Of a stretch of DNA of 46,982 bases, positions 17,901 through 25,443 are shown piece by piece (within the stretch, counting starts at the first letter, position 1; every line of letters begins with the position of its first letter). Both the position numbers and the translations under genes were made by a program. Below the pieces are notes generated by a model. That model was given only the letters and a program-made list of their open reading frames with translations. It did no database searches and was not told where the DNA came from. This stretch comes from a virus, in IMG/VR virus record IMGVR_UViG_3300037264_001228, positions 1 to 46,982 of that record. One strand, written 5' to 3'.

Positions 17901-18696
17901 TAGCGTAGGCCACAAAGCTCTCGACGAGGGCGAGATCGCTAGCCGCAATCCTCCTGACTTCGAGCATCGTGGACGCCAACTTCGACTTTTCCGTCAAAGA
18001 GCCCTTGCCGCGCTTCAGCGCTTCAATCTCCTTGTCGGCCTGAGCCGCCATCGCTTCATGGTCGGTCTTCAGTTCGTGGCCAGTCTTCACGGCCTTAGGC
18101 AGGGTATCGAGGGCAGGACCCTCGGTAATGACCTTGCCGGGGACGACGGGCACATTGCCCTTGGGACCGGACGAAGCCGACTCACCAGACTGAAACCCGG
18201 AGACCTCACCGGCCTTCGGGTTCTGCTTTGCATCTGCCGTGACAACGTTCGCTGCCATAACTTCCTCCTTCTTGGGTTCTGCTGTGGATTCAGGTGTTTC
18301 GGATGAAACCTCTTTCGTAGACTCTGTCTTTGCCTCTTCTGCCTTCAATGCAATGTTGGCCAATGCCGTCAGTGAGAGTGGGTTGACCATCAAGACCTCA
18401 AAAGACGTGAGCCATGCCCTCTGATCTGCGGCAGCCATGGTGAGGAGGTCCTTACGCATCGTGGCCTTGACTGCCTCGGCTACGGGGAGTGCGGTGACGC
18501 CGTCACTGATTTCTTTCGAGAGTTCGGGTGCCTTGGGCGCATCCTCTGGCTTTTCTTCGATTCCGAAAGCCACCAATAACTTCGAAGCCACCCGATTCGC
18601 CGCCGTTTCCAGCATCTCCCTGACCTTGGAAACGGGTATAACGCCTGTGTCGTCTGTCTTGACTTCTTCGACCACCGCTGCTGCCGGTTTCTCCAT
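17881..18696 (-). CDS. Hypothetical virion-block protein ending at an A9 slippery tract
   Basis: 271 residues from ATG 18696, chosen because CAGGAG lies six bases upstream; an ATG at 18720 without a Shine-Dalgarno sequence would add eight residues. Composition is Ala/Glu/Lys/Ser-rich with helical ends (SKVREMLETAANRVASKLL; KLASTMLEVRRIAASDLAL) around a disordered centre (KEEVMAANVV...SGESASSGPKG). The 0-frame ends AYAKKKARR; the Lys triplet is a run of nine A. Slippage there by -1 would add the basic helical extension at 17741-17900. The gene follows a 99-base gap. Perhaps an internal virion or scaffold-like protein; not recognised. Confidence 0.7.
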   Translation of the reverse strand: MEKPAAAVVEEVKTDDTGVIPVSKVREMLETAANRVASKLLVAFGIEEKPEDAPKAPELSKEISDGVTALPVAEAVKATMRKDLLTMAAADQRAWLTSFEVLMVNPLSLTALANIALKAEEAKTESTKEVSSETPESTAEPKKEEVMAANVVTADAKQNPKAGEVSGFQSGESASSGPKGNVPVVPGKVITEGPALDTLPKAVKTGHELKTDHEAMAAQADKEIEALKRGKGSLTEKSKLASTMLEVRRIAASDLALVESFVAYAKKKARR

Positions 18697-18720
18697 GTGC
18701 GACTCCTGTTTGTCAGCCAT

Positions 18721-18819
18721 AATTTTGATTTTTATACCGATCCCGTTGCTTCATTAGAGCATAAAATAGTGTCAAGGTTCAACTTATTCGTTATGCGAAA
18801 CCACCTTAAATCAACGGCT
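18721..18819 (-). promoter_or_regulatory. Intergenic gap with weak promoter candidate
   Basis: This AT-rich gap on the minus strand contains TTGAAC (18782-18777) and TCTAAT (18758-18753) 18 bases apart, and an overlapping TTGACA (18775-18770) with poor spacing. It could start transcription of the genes from 18696 downwards. No stable terminator hairpin is obvious. Support is weak. Confidence 0.3.
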
Positions 18820-19545
18820 TTATCGTCCTTGCATGTTCATGATATCGAGCACGTTTAGAAGCCCCCGGTTCAAGCTGCCACCAATACTGATGTTGAGGGG
18901 GATGCTGCCCATACCCAAGCCTTGATGGATGAAGTTCCACTTCGCTCGTTCGATGGTGCCATTGTAAATATTATTCAGGTCCTCGGCGGCCTTCCCGATC
19001 TTGGTACCACGATCAATGTTGATCGAGAACCCCATGTCGGAATAGCTGAAGTCACGGATACTGACCTTCAGGTACTTCAACAGAGCCAAGTTAATCTGTG
19101 CCCCCATGATGAGGTACTGTTCGTAGCTTCGAGGAAACGAAGCCAAGTTGAAGTTGGTCTCGGGGGGGTAGATGTTGAAGTGGTTGAGGGCCAGCTTCAG
19201 GGCCAAACTGATGTCGAACTCAGTAATGTCCTTCTTGAAGATATCGGGAATCCAACCCGTGATGTATTGCACGAGCCGCTTTTCCTTGGGTGTGAGGGGG
19301 AAGAACCCTAGGGCGTAATCACTAAATTTCTGAGTGGTGACAGGATCAAGGAAGTCGATGATATAAAACAGGTTTCGCTGCCCAGCAGGATCGAACCAAG
19401 ACGTGATCGCAATCCCATTCTGCACCGTGTCCATTTGATGGGCGGCCACATAGGGACCGTTCTCAGAGTTCGAACGAGAGACGATGAGCTTGCTGTAGTT
19501 GGCGGTTAACCCCTGCGGCAATATCCAGCGAACTTCTTCGGCCAT
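18820..19545 (-). CDS. Virion structural protein, possible head-tail adaptor
   Basis: 241 residues from ATG 19545 (TGATG overlap with the stop upstream; a GTG one codon earlier is less likely). N-terminal ~80 residues are beta-rich (SKLIVSRSNSENGPYVAA, ITSWFDPAGQRNLFYIID), resembling a fibronectin-like fold, followed by helices and a C-terminal SINIDRGTKIGKAAEDLN and Gly/Asn-rich end (GMGSIPLNISIGGSLNRG). It follows the capsid genes with two other small genes in between, where neck and adaptor genes commonly sit. Role inferred from position. Confidence 0.65.
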   Translation of the reverse strand: MAEEVRWILPQGLTANYSKLIVSRSNSENGPYVAAHQMDTVQNGIAITSWFDPAGQRNLFYIIDFLDPVTTQKFSDYALGFFPLTPKEKRLVQYITGWIPDIFKKDITEFDISLALKLALNHFNIYPPETNFNLASFPRSYEQYLIMGAQINLALLKYLKVSIRDFSYSDMGFSINIDRGTKIGKAAEDLNNIYNGTIERAKWNFIHQGLGMGSIPLNISIGGSLNRGLLNVLDIMNMQGR

Positions 19546-20009
19546 CACTCATCTCTCAATTTGCGAATCTCCTCGACTATTGACTTCTTCAAGTCATCAA
19601 TTACTGTGGGGTGGAGGCCGATCACGTATGCGGGGTCAGCGTAGACGAACTGGCCATTGGCCAATTGATACCGTTCCGTCTTCACATACGCCTTGTGCTG
19701 ATTCTTGGGTTCGACATCAAGGAAGGCCTCGACGCCATCACCAAATGCCAACCGTACTGAAAATGACGTATCAGCCGTGAGCTGATCGTTGTGGACGATG
19801 GTCACGGTGTCGGTCTTGCCGTCCATGATCTTGCCCATGCGAACCGTATCCGGCATTCCGGTTTCTGGTTCCTCCCACGTCTCCGACCCCTCGGGCTTAA
19901 TCCAGACCTTCACCCGGCGTCTTTGGTCGTCGGTCAGGGGGTCGGTGTTCCAGATCAGAATCGTCCCCTTGTATCCGCGCTTATAAACCCTGATGTTGAT
20001 CTTATTCAT
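19545..20009 (-). CDS. Hypothetical structural protein
   Basis: 154 residues, beta-rich first part (YKGTILIWNTDP, TVTIVHNDQLTADTSFSVRLAFGDG) resembling an immunoglobulin or fibronectin-type domain, then a helical C-terminus (VIDDLKKSIVEEIRKLRDE). It overlaps the 271-residue gene upstream by 8 bases and the adaptor candidate downstream by 3 bases. Function unknown; virion role inferred from position. Confidence 0.65.
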   Translation of the reverse strand: MNKINIRVYKRGYKGTILIWNTDPLTDDQRRRVKVWIKPEGSETWEEPETGMPDTVRMGKIMDGKTDTVTIVHNDQLTADTSFSVRLAFGDGVEAFLDVEPKNQHKAYVKTERYQLANGQFVYADPAYVIGLHPTVIDDLKKSIVEEIRKLRDE

Positions 20010-20817
20010 CCCCTGCTCCTAGTACCGCCAACTTTTCACGCACGGCTTTCGCTAGATCGCCCTGCCACTCTATTGTAGCAACTTCTTTTAAGAACTCAAC
20101 GTCTTTGGTGTTGTCAACGAACTTCGCCCTCACGTCTTGGTCTCCGGCCATGTAGATGGCGAGTTTGCGACTCTTGGCGGCCTCATCCAAGATTTTGTTG
20201 GTCATGGCCCCGGCCTTTTCCAAGTCCTCGGCGTTGGCGTCATTGATTGATACCGCTCTCGCCTGACCCGGAATCCCGCTATCGTTGATGATGAGGGTAC
20301 CGTCAATGCCACCATTATCCAGTGCGACATCACCGCCATCACCAGAAATCTTGATCACGCGAGGCTGCTTGACAACTGTCTGCTTGGATTCCACCGTGGT
20401 CTTGACCATGGGAATTAGCTTCTTCTTGACGGTCTTGCCCCTCACCAACTTCTGTCCGATATCCTGTACCGGGGACTTGGGCTTGGAGGGTGGGGTGAAG
20501 TCGGAACCGTCTTCGGGCTTTCCGGCTGTCACTGTGCCCTCATTGGACTCGTCGTCTTCATGCTCACGCTTCGTGAACTTAGAGATGAAGTCCTCAACCT
20601 TGGCGGCACGAGCGGGAACGGCGACAGTCACCTGTGGCTCGGCCTTCCCGCCCTTTTCCACGATCTTCAACATGCCATCGTTGATGGGGTTGGCAATGCA
20701 CTCGACTTCAAGGCAGGAGTCGTCAAGGTAGGTCTTTTGACCGGGCTTTAGCGTGGCATAGTGCTTGACGGAGTCCGCGAGGACGATGAGCATCTTCGAA
20801 ACGTTCTGAATAATCAT
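20002..20817 (-). CDS. Hypothetical protein following the capsid genes
   Basis: 271 residues. The N-terminal ~75 residues read as a small beta barrel (MIIQNVSKMLIVLADSVKHY, LKPGQKTYLDDS), a pattern that recurs in small head-associated proteins and vaguely in the 92-residue gene at 38459. A disordered Lys/Glu/Pro-rich middle (PSKPKSPVQDIGQKLV) and a helical C-terminus follow. AAGGAG lies six bases before the ATG, and two inverted repeats occupy the gap upstream (20847-20909). It could be a head-to-tail joining or head-surface protein. Confidence 0.65.
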   Translation of the reverse strand: MIIQNVSKMLIVLADSVKHYATLKPGQKTYLDDSCLEVECIANPINDGMLKIVEKGGKAEPQVTVAVPARAAKVEDFISKFTKREHEDDESNEGTVTAGKPEDGSDFTPPSKPKSPVQDIGQKLVRGKTVKKKLIPMVKTTVESKQTVVKQPRVIKISGDGGDVALDNGGIDGTLIINDSGIPGQARAVSINDANAEDLEKAGAMTNKILDEAAKSRKLAIYMAGDQDVRAKFVDNTKDVEFLKEVATIEWQGDLAKAVREKLAVLGAGDE

Positions 20818-20846
20818 TGTTGCTCCTTGTGACTATCTGTGTATTT

Positions 20847-20866
20847 CCTGATAACTATCTATCAGG
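20847..20866 (-). repeat. Short inverted repeat in the leader of the gene starting at 20817
   Basis: CCTGATA and TATCAGG are perfect complements with a six-base loop. It lies between the strong hairpin after the capsid gene and the AAGGAG ribosome-binding site. It may be part of a two-hairpin mRNA processing or attenuation element. Confidence 0.45.
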
Positions 20867-20870
20867 CTTA

Positions 20871-20909
20871 TTGATTCCGGGGGTGGGTTACCCCACCCCC
20901 GGAGATCAA
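20871..20909 (-). terminator. Strong GC-rich hairpin downstream of the major capsid gene
   Basis: A ~17 bp stem (TTGATTCCGGGGGTGGG against its complement, one bulged base) closes a four-base loop, ten bases after the capsid stop. No U-run follows on the minus strand, so it is not a textbook intrinsic terminator. It could partially terminate, protect the 3' end of capsid mRNA, or mark a processing site, allowing more capsid than downstream protein. Confidence 0.6.
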
Positions 20910-20918
20910 TTTAAGACC

Positions 20919-21896
20919 TTAGACCGTAGGCGTAATCGCGGCCTGAGCAACACCGGAAGTGTTGAACACACCCACACCGATCTGTTCCCACGCAAGGATA
21001 TCATACCTCATGTGCGGAACGTTGTCGAAGATTTTCACCTCGACAGCCTTTCTCTCGGGGAGGCGGCCAAACTTATCGGCAGTCGTCAACGCATAAACGC
21101 GATCCTTCCGGCAACGGGTGCTTACAAGCAGCTTTGCACCAAAGTATCCGCCGACCATTCCGGTCTCAACGACCTTGTTCAGCGTAACTTGGTCCAGCTC
21201 GTTAGCCGACCACTTCCAGATTTCCGCATACTGCACGGGGTGCATCAGGAAGGCGGCAACTTGCAACTGCTTATCCATAATGCGCTTACCAAGTTCGGCA
21301 AGCACGTACCTATTCATTGATGTTCCGGTAATCGTTCCGTTGGGGCCATTCGAGGCCGCAACATCCACAACGCCATCCTGTCCTAGGATCGTATCGTCTT
21401 CGCCAATGGCGATTGCGATTGCGACCCGTTCCTTCGCCCTGTCGAACACAGGGTACCGGCGGACCTGAATTTCGTCATACGCGACCTGCTGGACCGCGCT
21501 TAGTGGACTGGTTGGGAACTGAATACGCTTTACATTCGAGAACTGACGCACGGGCTCACCGCGACCTGCGAGGTAGACCGCCCCGAATTCAGGCAAGTCA
21601 ACGTCGTAGAAGGGCACGTCACCCGTAGCGATTTCGTCCACGACAAGGATGTTGTTACGTCCAATGGCGTGGTAGTCCAACCGTCTCTTCAAGACCGGAT
21701 GCATAGCGAAGGCGATACGGCGCAAGCCGTCCGGACGGGCCAAATCCTGCTCAAGCTTCTGTTCCAGAAGGGCAGTCGTTGGTGCCGAAGGGGAAGTAGC
21801 CTCTACCGAAATCTCATCAGTAGCGGACTTCATCAACGCATCGATAAACGCATCACGGGCTTTCTTACTCACGTGTGCTGCACTCACTCCAAACAT
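20919..21896 (-). CDS. Major capsid protein (HK97-fold candidate)
   Basis: 325 residues from ATG 21896. An upstream GTG at 21908 lies inside the ribosome-binding sequence AGGGGGTGAT and is rejected. The sequence has an N-terminal helical arm, an E-loop-like beta region (NILVVDEIATGDVPFYDVD), a long central body (QVRRYPVFDRAKERVAIAI; GKRIMDKQLQVAAFLMHP) and a C-terminal strand region (YDILAWEQIGVGVFNTSGVA), the layout of HK97-type shell proteins. Gene order protease, scaffold, decoration, capsid, each with a strong ribosome-binding site, and a hairpin after the stop, agree with the most highly expressed virion gene. Confidence 0.85.
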   Translation of the reverse strand: MFGVSAAHVSKKARDAFIDALMKSATDEISVEATSPSAPTTALLEQKLEQDLARPDGLRRIAFAMHPVLKRRLDYHAIGRNNILVVDEIATGDVPFYDVDLPEFGAVYLAGRGEPVRQFSNVKRIQFPTSPLSAVQQVAYDEIQVRRYPVFDRAKERVAIAIAIGEDDTILGQDGVVDVAASNGPNGTITGTSMNRYVLAELGKRIMDKQLQVAAFLMHPVQYAEIWKWSANELDQVTLNKVVETGMVGGYFGAKLLVSTRCRKDRVYALTTADKFGRLPERKAVEVKIFDNVPHMRYDILAWEQIGVGVFNTSGVAQAAITPTV

Positions 21897-21903
21897 TCTG
21901 TAA

Positions 21904-21913
21904 ATCACCCCCT
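21904..21913 (-). promoter_or_regulatory. Extended Shine-Dalgarno of the major capsid gene
   Basis: AGGGGGTGAT matches the full anti-Shine-Dalgarno complement AGGAGGTGAT except one position that still allows G-U pairing. It is eight bases from ATG 21896 and decides that start over the GTG embedded in it. The same motif precedes the decoration (22535-22544), scaffold (23546-23555) and protease (24668-24677) genes. Confidence 0.75.
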
Positions 21914-21923
21914 CAAATTTGTG

Positions 21924-22526
21924 TTATAGCGCTGCGTACACTGAAAGCTTGTTCGGAAGCATGATGTCTACTTCCTCACCCCTGACGTCCACAATCACGG
22001 CGACTTCGTCGAAGCCGTTTCCGGTTGCACCAGTGGAAGGTGTCCACGCCAAGTGGCTGCCACCGCCCAATTCGGTTTCAATCGTTACGACCTTGGCTGC
22101 CAAAAGCGCACCCACGTCATTCGCCTGAGGGAAATCAGCACCACCGTCCCACACCCCGGCCTCGAAAGGATTGATGGTGACTTCGTCACCATTCGAATCG
22201 AGGAACACGCTCTGCCTGACCGTGTAAATACCCTGAAGTTCTGCGTTCGCCCTTACGGACGTCCACTCACCCAGAGATACATTGCCATACAGTGTGTTGA
22301 GGTTGCTGGACGAAAGACCATAGAAAATGTCTCCCGCCGCAGCTGCGGACTTCAGCTTGCCCACGTTTGCTGCCGTCGTGGACCCGTCAAGGGCCAAAGG
22401 CTTACCGGCGACAAGCTCCTGTCCCGTCACTACGACGGAACGGGTCGAATCAACCAGCACCCTGTTGCGAGGATCAACACCCCACGGGAAAACTCCCTGT
22501 CCTGCTGTCACAATCTGCTTACTCAT
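21924..22526 (-). CDS. Head decoration or stabilisation protein candidate
   Basis: 200 residues, Ala/Gly/Val/Thr-rich and beta-dominated (NRVLVDSTRSVVVTGQELVAG; GEWTSVRANAELQGIYTVRQ), lacking catalytic motifs. It sits directly before the capsid gene with its own extended Shine-Dalgarno. Decoration proteins commonly occupy this position between scaffold and capsid genes and have this composition, which is the basis of the call. A minor capsid protein is the alternative. Confidence 0.7.
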   Translation of the reverse strand: MSKQIVTAGQGVFPWGVDPRNRVLVDSTRSVVVTGQELVAGKPLALDGSTTAANVGKLKSAAAAGDIFYGLSSSNLNTLYGNVSLGEWTSVRANAELQGIYTVRQSVFLDSNGDEVTINPFEAGVWDGGADFPQANDVGALLAAKVVTIETELGGGSHLAWTPSTGATGNGFDEVAVIVDVRGEEVDIMLPNKLSVYAAL

Positions 22527-22570
22527 TTGTTCAAATCACCCCCTGTGATTTTTTTTCTGATCAAAGAAAC

Positions 22571-23539
22571 TTATCGCTGAGCCAATTCCTTAGCACGATC
22601 CGCCTTGAGCCAGAGAGCAGCGGTATCCGCGACTCCTGCGCCCCAACCGGCATCGTCGAAGCTAGCATGGATGACGTTTGCACGGCTATCCAAGGGCGAC
22701 TCCAAACCTTCCGGCTTCTTCGGAGCACCACCAATTCCCCCCATCGGAGGCTTTGGGGCACCACCAAACGGAGCCTTGGGCTTTACTTCGCCACCACCAT
22801 CAGCGGCCAACACATCCTTGAGAATGCTTTCCAGCACTCCCATGGCTTGCTCCGGCAGACTCGACAGCTTCTTGGTATAGGCGTCCTTATCCTTGGCATC
22901 CTCTGCGACACCAAGATCAGCGAGTAACTTGAGGACCTTTTCGGCACCACCGGCCTTCTTCATCCCCTCATTCTCTTTCTGGACACCGTCAAGCTTCTTC
23001 TCGACGTCTTCCTTTTCTGCTGTCACTGCCTTCAACTGCTCCTCAACGGCCTGAAGCTTGGACTGGAGGTCCAAAGCAATTTCAGGGCTGCCACTGGCCT
23101 TACCGGGAAGCTTCCCAAAGAACTTGCGAACTGCGGGCGAGCTTTCGGTCTTGACCTCATCGGCAACGTATTGAGCTTCAGCGGCCACTGTTGGCTCTTT
23201 CTCTACCTTGACCTTCTCCGGGTCTTCGGTAGACATCACTGGCGCGTCACTTTCCTTGGCTGCCTTAACCCCGACGCCCTCATTCTCGATAGCCATGCTA
23301 TAGGCCAACTTCTTGAACGACTCCAAATCAGGGCACATCTTTTCGAACTTCTCGATGAAGTTCTCAGGCTGCACCTCTAGCTTCGGCGTCGTCGCGTTGT
23401 TGTCCTCATTCGCTACGGTATGGAGCTTAGGATCAAGGACCTTACTGGCGCGAACCACAGCCTTGTCGCCCTTTTCGTCCGTGGCAACAAAGTAGGTCTT
23501 TTCCAGCGTCGGACCCTTCTCACATACGACCTTAATCAC
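22571..23539 (-). CDS. Prohead scaffold/core protein candidate
   Basis: 322 residues starting with GTG at 23539, supported by AGGGGGTGAT seven bases upstream. The N-terminal ~60 residues look globular (KTYFVATDEKGDKAVVRAS), then a long charged coiled coil (LQSKLQAVEEQLKAVTAEKE, DVEKKLDGVQKENEG), a helical stretch, a Gly/Pro-rich linker (PFGGAPKPPMGGIGGAPKK) and a short C-terminal helix that could bind the shell. Coiled-coil architecture between protease and capsid genes is the hallmark of phage scaffolds. Function inferred from architecture and position. Confidence 0.75.
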   Translation of the reverse strand: MIKVVCEKGPTLEKTYFVATDEKGDKAVVRASKVLDPKLHTVANEDNNATTPKLEVQPENFIEKFEKMCPDLESFKKLAYSMAIENEGVGVKAAKESDAPVMSTEDPEKVKVEKEPTVAAEAQYVADEVKTESSPAVRKFFGKLPGKASGSPEIALDLQSKLQAVEEQLKAVTAEKEDVEKKLDGVQKENEGMKKAGGAEKVLKLLADLGVAEDAKDKDAYTKKLSSLPEQAMGVLESILKDVLAADGGGEVKPKAPFGGAPKPPMGGIGGAPKKPEGLESPLDSRANVIHASFDDAGWGAGVADTAALWLKADRAKELAQR

Positions 23540-23554
23540 TGTAATATCACCCCC

Positions 23555-24658
23555 TTATGTTTTTGCGGTTGTGGAAGCATCGGATGCTTCCTCAACCTCT
23601 TCTTTCTTGTCTTCAACTTTTTCCTTAATCTCAGGCTTGACCTGAACTTGCATGTCCCTCAAATAGGGACCAAGTACCCGGTCAACCTCTGCCTTCACGA
23701 GCTTGTTGACCCTGCTCTTGACTGCTTGATTCACGGCACGATCAACGAGCTTGTTCAGCATGACTTCATCCGGCACCTTGACATCAACAAGGCCCGCACC
23801 CAATTCCGCCTTCTCCCCTGTCTCGGTCACGTCACCAATCTTCGACACGCCCTTATCGTCGGCGGCCTTGATCTCAGCACCTTGCACGTAATGCGGGAGG
23901 GCGTCGTGGTCGGCTGGTGCCTTGGTGAATGAAAGCTCATAGAACCTGAGATCGCGGCAAATGTCGAAGGCGATCCTGCTGTCGGGAAGACTCCGACCCT
24001 TGACACAGTGCCCGCTCTCACGATCCATGTGGGCACAGATTTCGTTCTTGCGCTTGGCGATATTCCCACAAATAGAGCACTCCGCAGAACCAGCAATGCA
24101 CCCAATAGAAACTCCCGCTTTCTTGCTGGTCCTGAAGGCGTGGCGAACCATGTCCGCTTTATCAGGGAACAACACCTTGTCGATGAGTGCGACACACTCA
24201 ACGAACTGTTCCTCTGGCATCCACTGGGCGTGGGCAATAATGCCCATGGCATTCAGCGGATCAAAGGAGTTGTGTTCGTCGTAGAAGCCTTTGGCAATCA
24301 GGCTTTGGTGGGAAGTTTCAAGTTCTTTGCCGGGGAAGGCGTCACCATTGATATTGGGACCCCACTTTTCCATGGCTGAAACCGCACGTACCCTGACGGC
24401 AAGGAAGCGGTCAAGGTCGAGGGGCATGAAGATCGACGGCATGATCTTCTTATCAACGTCCCCGTATTCGGGGTGGGTGGCCGTGACAATGTCCTGCCAG
24501 TACCGGCCCAGCTTGGTGCCATCCAAGACTTCGGCAGGAGAAACCAGCGTGGCTTCTGCTGCGGCAGTGATAACGATATCACTGTTTTTCGGCGTATAAA
24601 AAGAGCTTTTGACGACCTGATTCCAGACCCGACCAACAACCTTGTTGTCTACGAACAG
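23555..24658 (-). CDS. Prohead maturation protease with scaffold-like tail (probable CTG start)
   Basis: About 367 residues if translation begins at CTG 24658. The frame is open back to a TGA at the ribosome-binding site and holds no ATG, GTG or TTG before TTG 24526, which lacks a Shine-Dalgarno and would cut off a sensible N-terminus (FVDNKVVGRVWNQVV). From CTG numbering, H129 (YDEHNSFDP) and S184 (KAGVSIGC) are candidate catalytic residues of a gp21/U9-like prohead protease, followed by a Cys-rich insert (CSICGN...CAHM). The C-terminal ~90 residues are Lys/Glu-rich and helical like an assembly core. The gene precedes scaffold, decoration and capsid. Catalytic assignment is inferred from pattern. 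Confidence 0.75.
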   Translation of the reverse strand: MFVDNKVVGRVWNQVVKSSFYTPKNSDIVITAAAEATLVSPAEVLDGTKLGRYWQDIVTATHPEYGDVDKKIMPSIFMPLDLDRFLAVRVRAVSAMEKWGPNINGDAFPGKELETSHQSLIAKGFYDEHNSFDPLNAMGIIAHAQWMPEEQFVECVALIDKVLFPDKADMVRHAFRTSKKAGVSIGCIAGSAECSICGNIAKRKNEICAHMDRESGHCVKGRSLPDSRIAFDICRDLRFYELSFTKAPADHDALPHYVQGAEIKAADDKGVSKIGDVTETGEKAELGAGLVDVKVPDEVMLNKLVDRAVNQAVKSRVNKLVKAEVDRVLGPYLRDMQVQVKPEIKEKVEDKKEEVEEASDASTTAKT

Positions 24659-24667
24659 AGTAAAGTC

Positions 24668-24677
24668 TTCACCCCCT
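24668..24677 (-). promoter_or_regulatory. Extended Shine-Dalgarno of the prohead protease gene
   Basis: AGGGGGTGAA, same motif as before the next three capsid genes. It is the evidence for initiating at CTG 24658 (ten bases after the core) rather than at TTG 24526, 142 bases away. Confidence 0.6.
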
Positions 24678-24683
24678 CAGATT

Positions 24684-24890
24684 TTAGTTGTGGTTGATGT
24701 TGCCAGAGCAATGTGGGCAGACGGCGTCTGCACCGGCCCTGATATTTAGAACGCTAGAAAGTGTGATCCCGGCAGCGGTTTTAACCAACTGTCCGCACTT
24801 TGGGCAGTGCCGGTCTTCAGCAATGTCATTGATAACGACACCACCCGGTTCCACGGCCCCCCTCACGATAATTGCGTCCGCGAGATTCAC
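24684..24890 (-). CDS. Small zinc-ribbon protein
   Basis: 68 residues with two CxxC knuckles (HCPKCGQLV and VCPHCSGN) 36 residues apart, a zinc-ribbon layout. The GTG at 24890 has no Shine-Dalgarno, but lies at about +1 of a near-consensus promoter, so a leaderless message is likely. It stands at the head of the capsid operon. Zinc ribbons of this size often bind nucleic acid or protein partners; function here is unknown. Confidence 0.6.
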   Translation of the reverse strand: MNLADAIIVRGAVEPGGVVINDIAEDRHCPKCGQLVKTAAGITLSSVLNIRAGADAVCPHCSGNINHN

Positions 24891-24896
24891 GACTTA

Positions 24897-24925
24897 TGAA
24901 TACCACGGGTATAACGGAATGTCAA
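24897..24925 (-). promoter_or_regulatory. Sigma70-type promoter of the capsid operon
   Basis: Perfect -35 TTGACA (24925-24920), 17-base spacer and -10 TATTCA (24902-24897) on the minus strand. The predicted start falls on or next to the GTG at 24890. It lies in a 61-base gap after the HNH gene and could drive protease, scaffold, decoration and capsid expression. Confidence 0.6.
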
Positions 24926-24951
24926 GCTTTTCGATAAGTTAATGTCTGGGG

Positions 24952-25443
24952 TTACGATGCTGGATTTGGGCGTTTGTGGACACAAATACCGCCATTTAAA
25001 TGCTTACTGGAATTACAGTTGTAACACATTACCTGTAATTTGGTGGGAAACCCATTGTTTTTTAACCACCGATAGTAATGATAGCCCCTACCGATTTCTT
25101 TCTTGTGCCTTGTTCCTCCACCGTCTACGTGATCTAACGTAAGCATCGTCGGCTCAGTTATGCCACAACATACGCATTTATATCCACCGTAAAAATTATA
25201 TGCCTCGTCCTTAAGTTTCCTGTGTTTTTGTGCAATGCTGGTTCTACACCCCTCACAATAAATCTTTCCAGCGATTGCCTTGTTATGACACGAAATACAA
25301 ATGCCTCCCTTCTTTTTATCCTTATAATTTTTGGCCCTTAATTCTTTATTTATGTAGCCCCGCCATTTAATTCTGCATTTTTCACACATTTTATAAGTCG
25401 AACCAACAACTGGCTCAGAACAGGTCGTGCATCGTTTTACCAC
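24952..25443 (-). CDS. HNH homing-type endonuclease
   Basis: 163 residues. The C-terminal half has the phage HNH plan: YKCVCCGITEP zinc knuckle, LTLDHVDGGGTRHKKE (HNH core His), YHYYRWLKNNGFP and VMCYNCNSSK. The N-terminal half has three further CxxC pairs (CTTC, CEKC, CISC) that likely form zinc fingers for DNA recognition. Base composition is visibly more AT-rich than in neighbours, and codon choice differs (many AAA, TAT, AAT), suggesting recent arrival as a free-standing homing endonuclease. It starts with a GTG overlapping the stop of the 1428-residue gene. Confidence 0.9.
   Translation of the reverse strand: MVKRCTTCSEPVVGSTYKMCEKCRIKWRGYINKELRAKNYKDKKKGGICISCHNKAIAGKIYCEGCRTSIAQKHRKLKDEAYNFYGGYKCVCCGITEPTMLTLDHVDGGGTRHKKEIGRGYHYYRWLKNNGFPTKLQVMCYNCNSSKHLNGGICVHKRPNPAS

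Noticed and set aside
20871-20909. Textbook intrinsic terminator
   Set aside because: The stem is strong but no U-run follows on the transcribed strand, so termination is only a possibility.
21897-21908. GTG start for the major capsid protein
   Set aside because: The GTG is part of the extended Shine-Dalgarno AGGGGGTGAT that serves ATG 21896.
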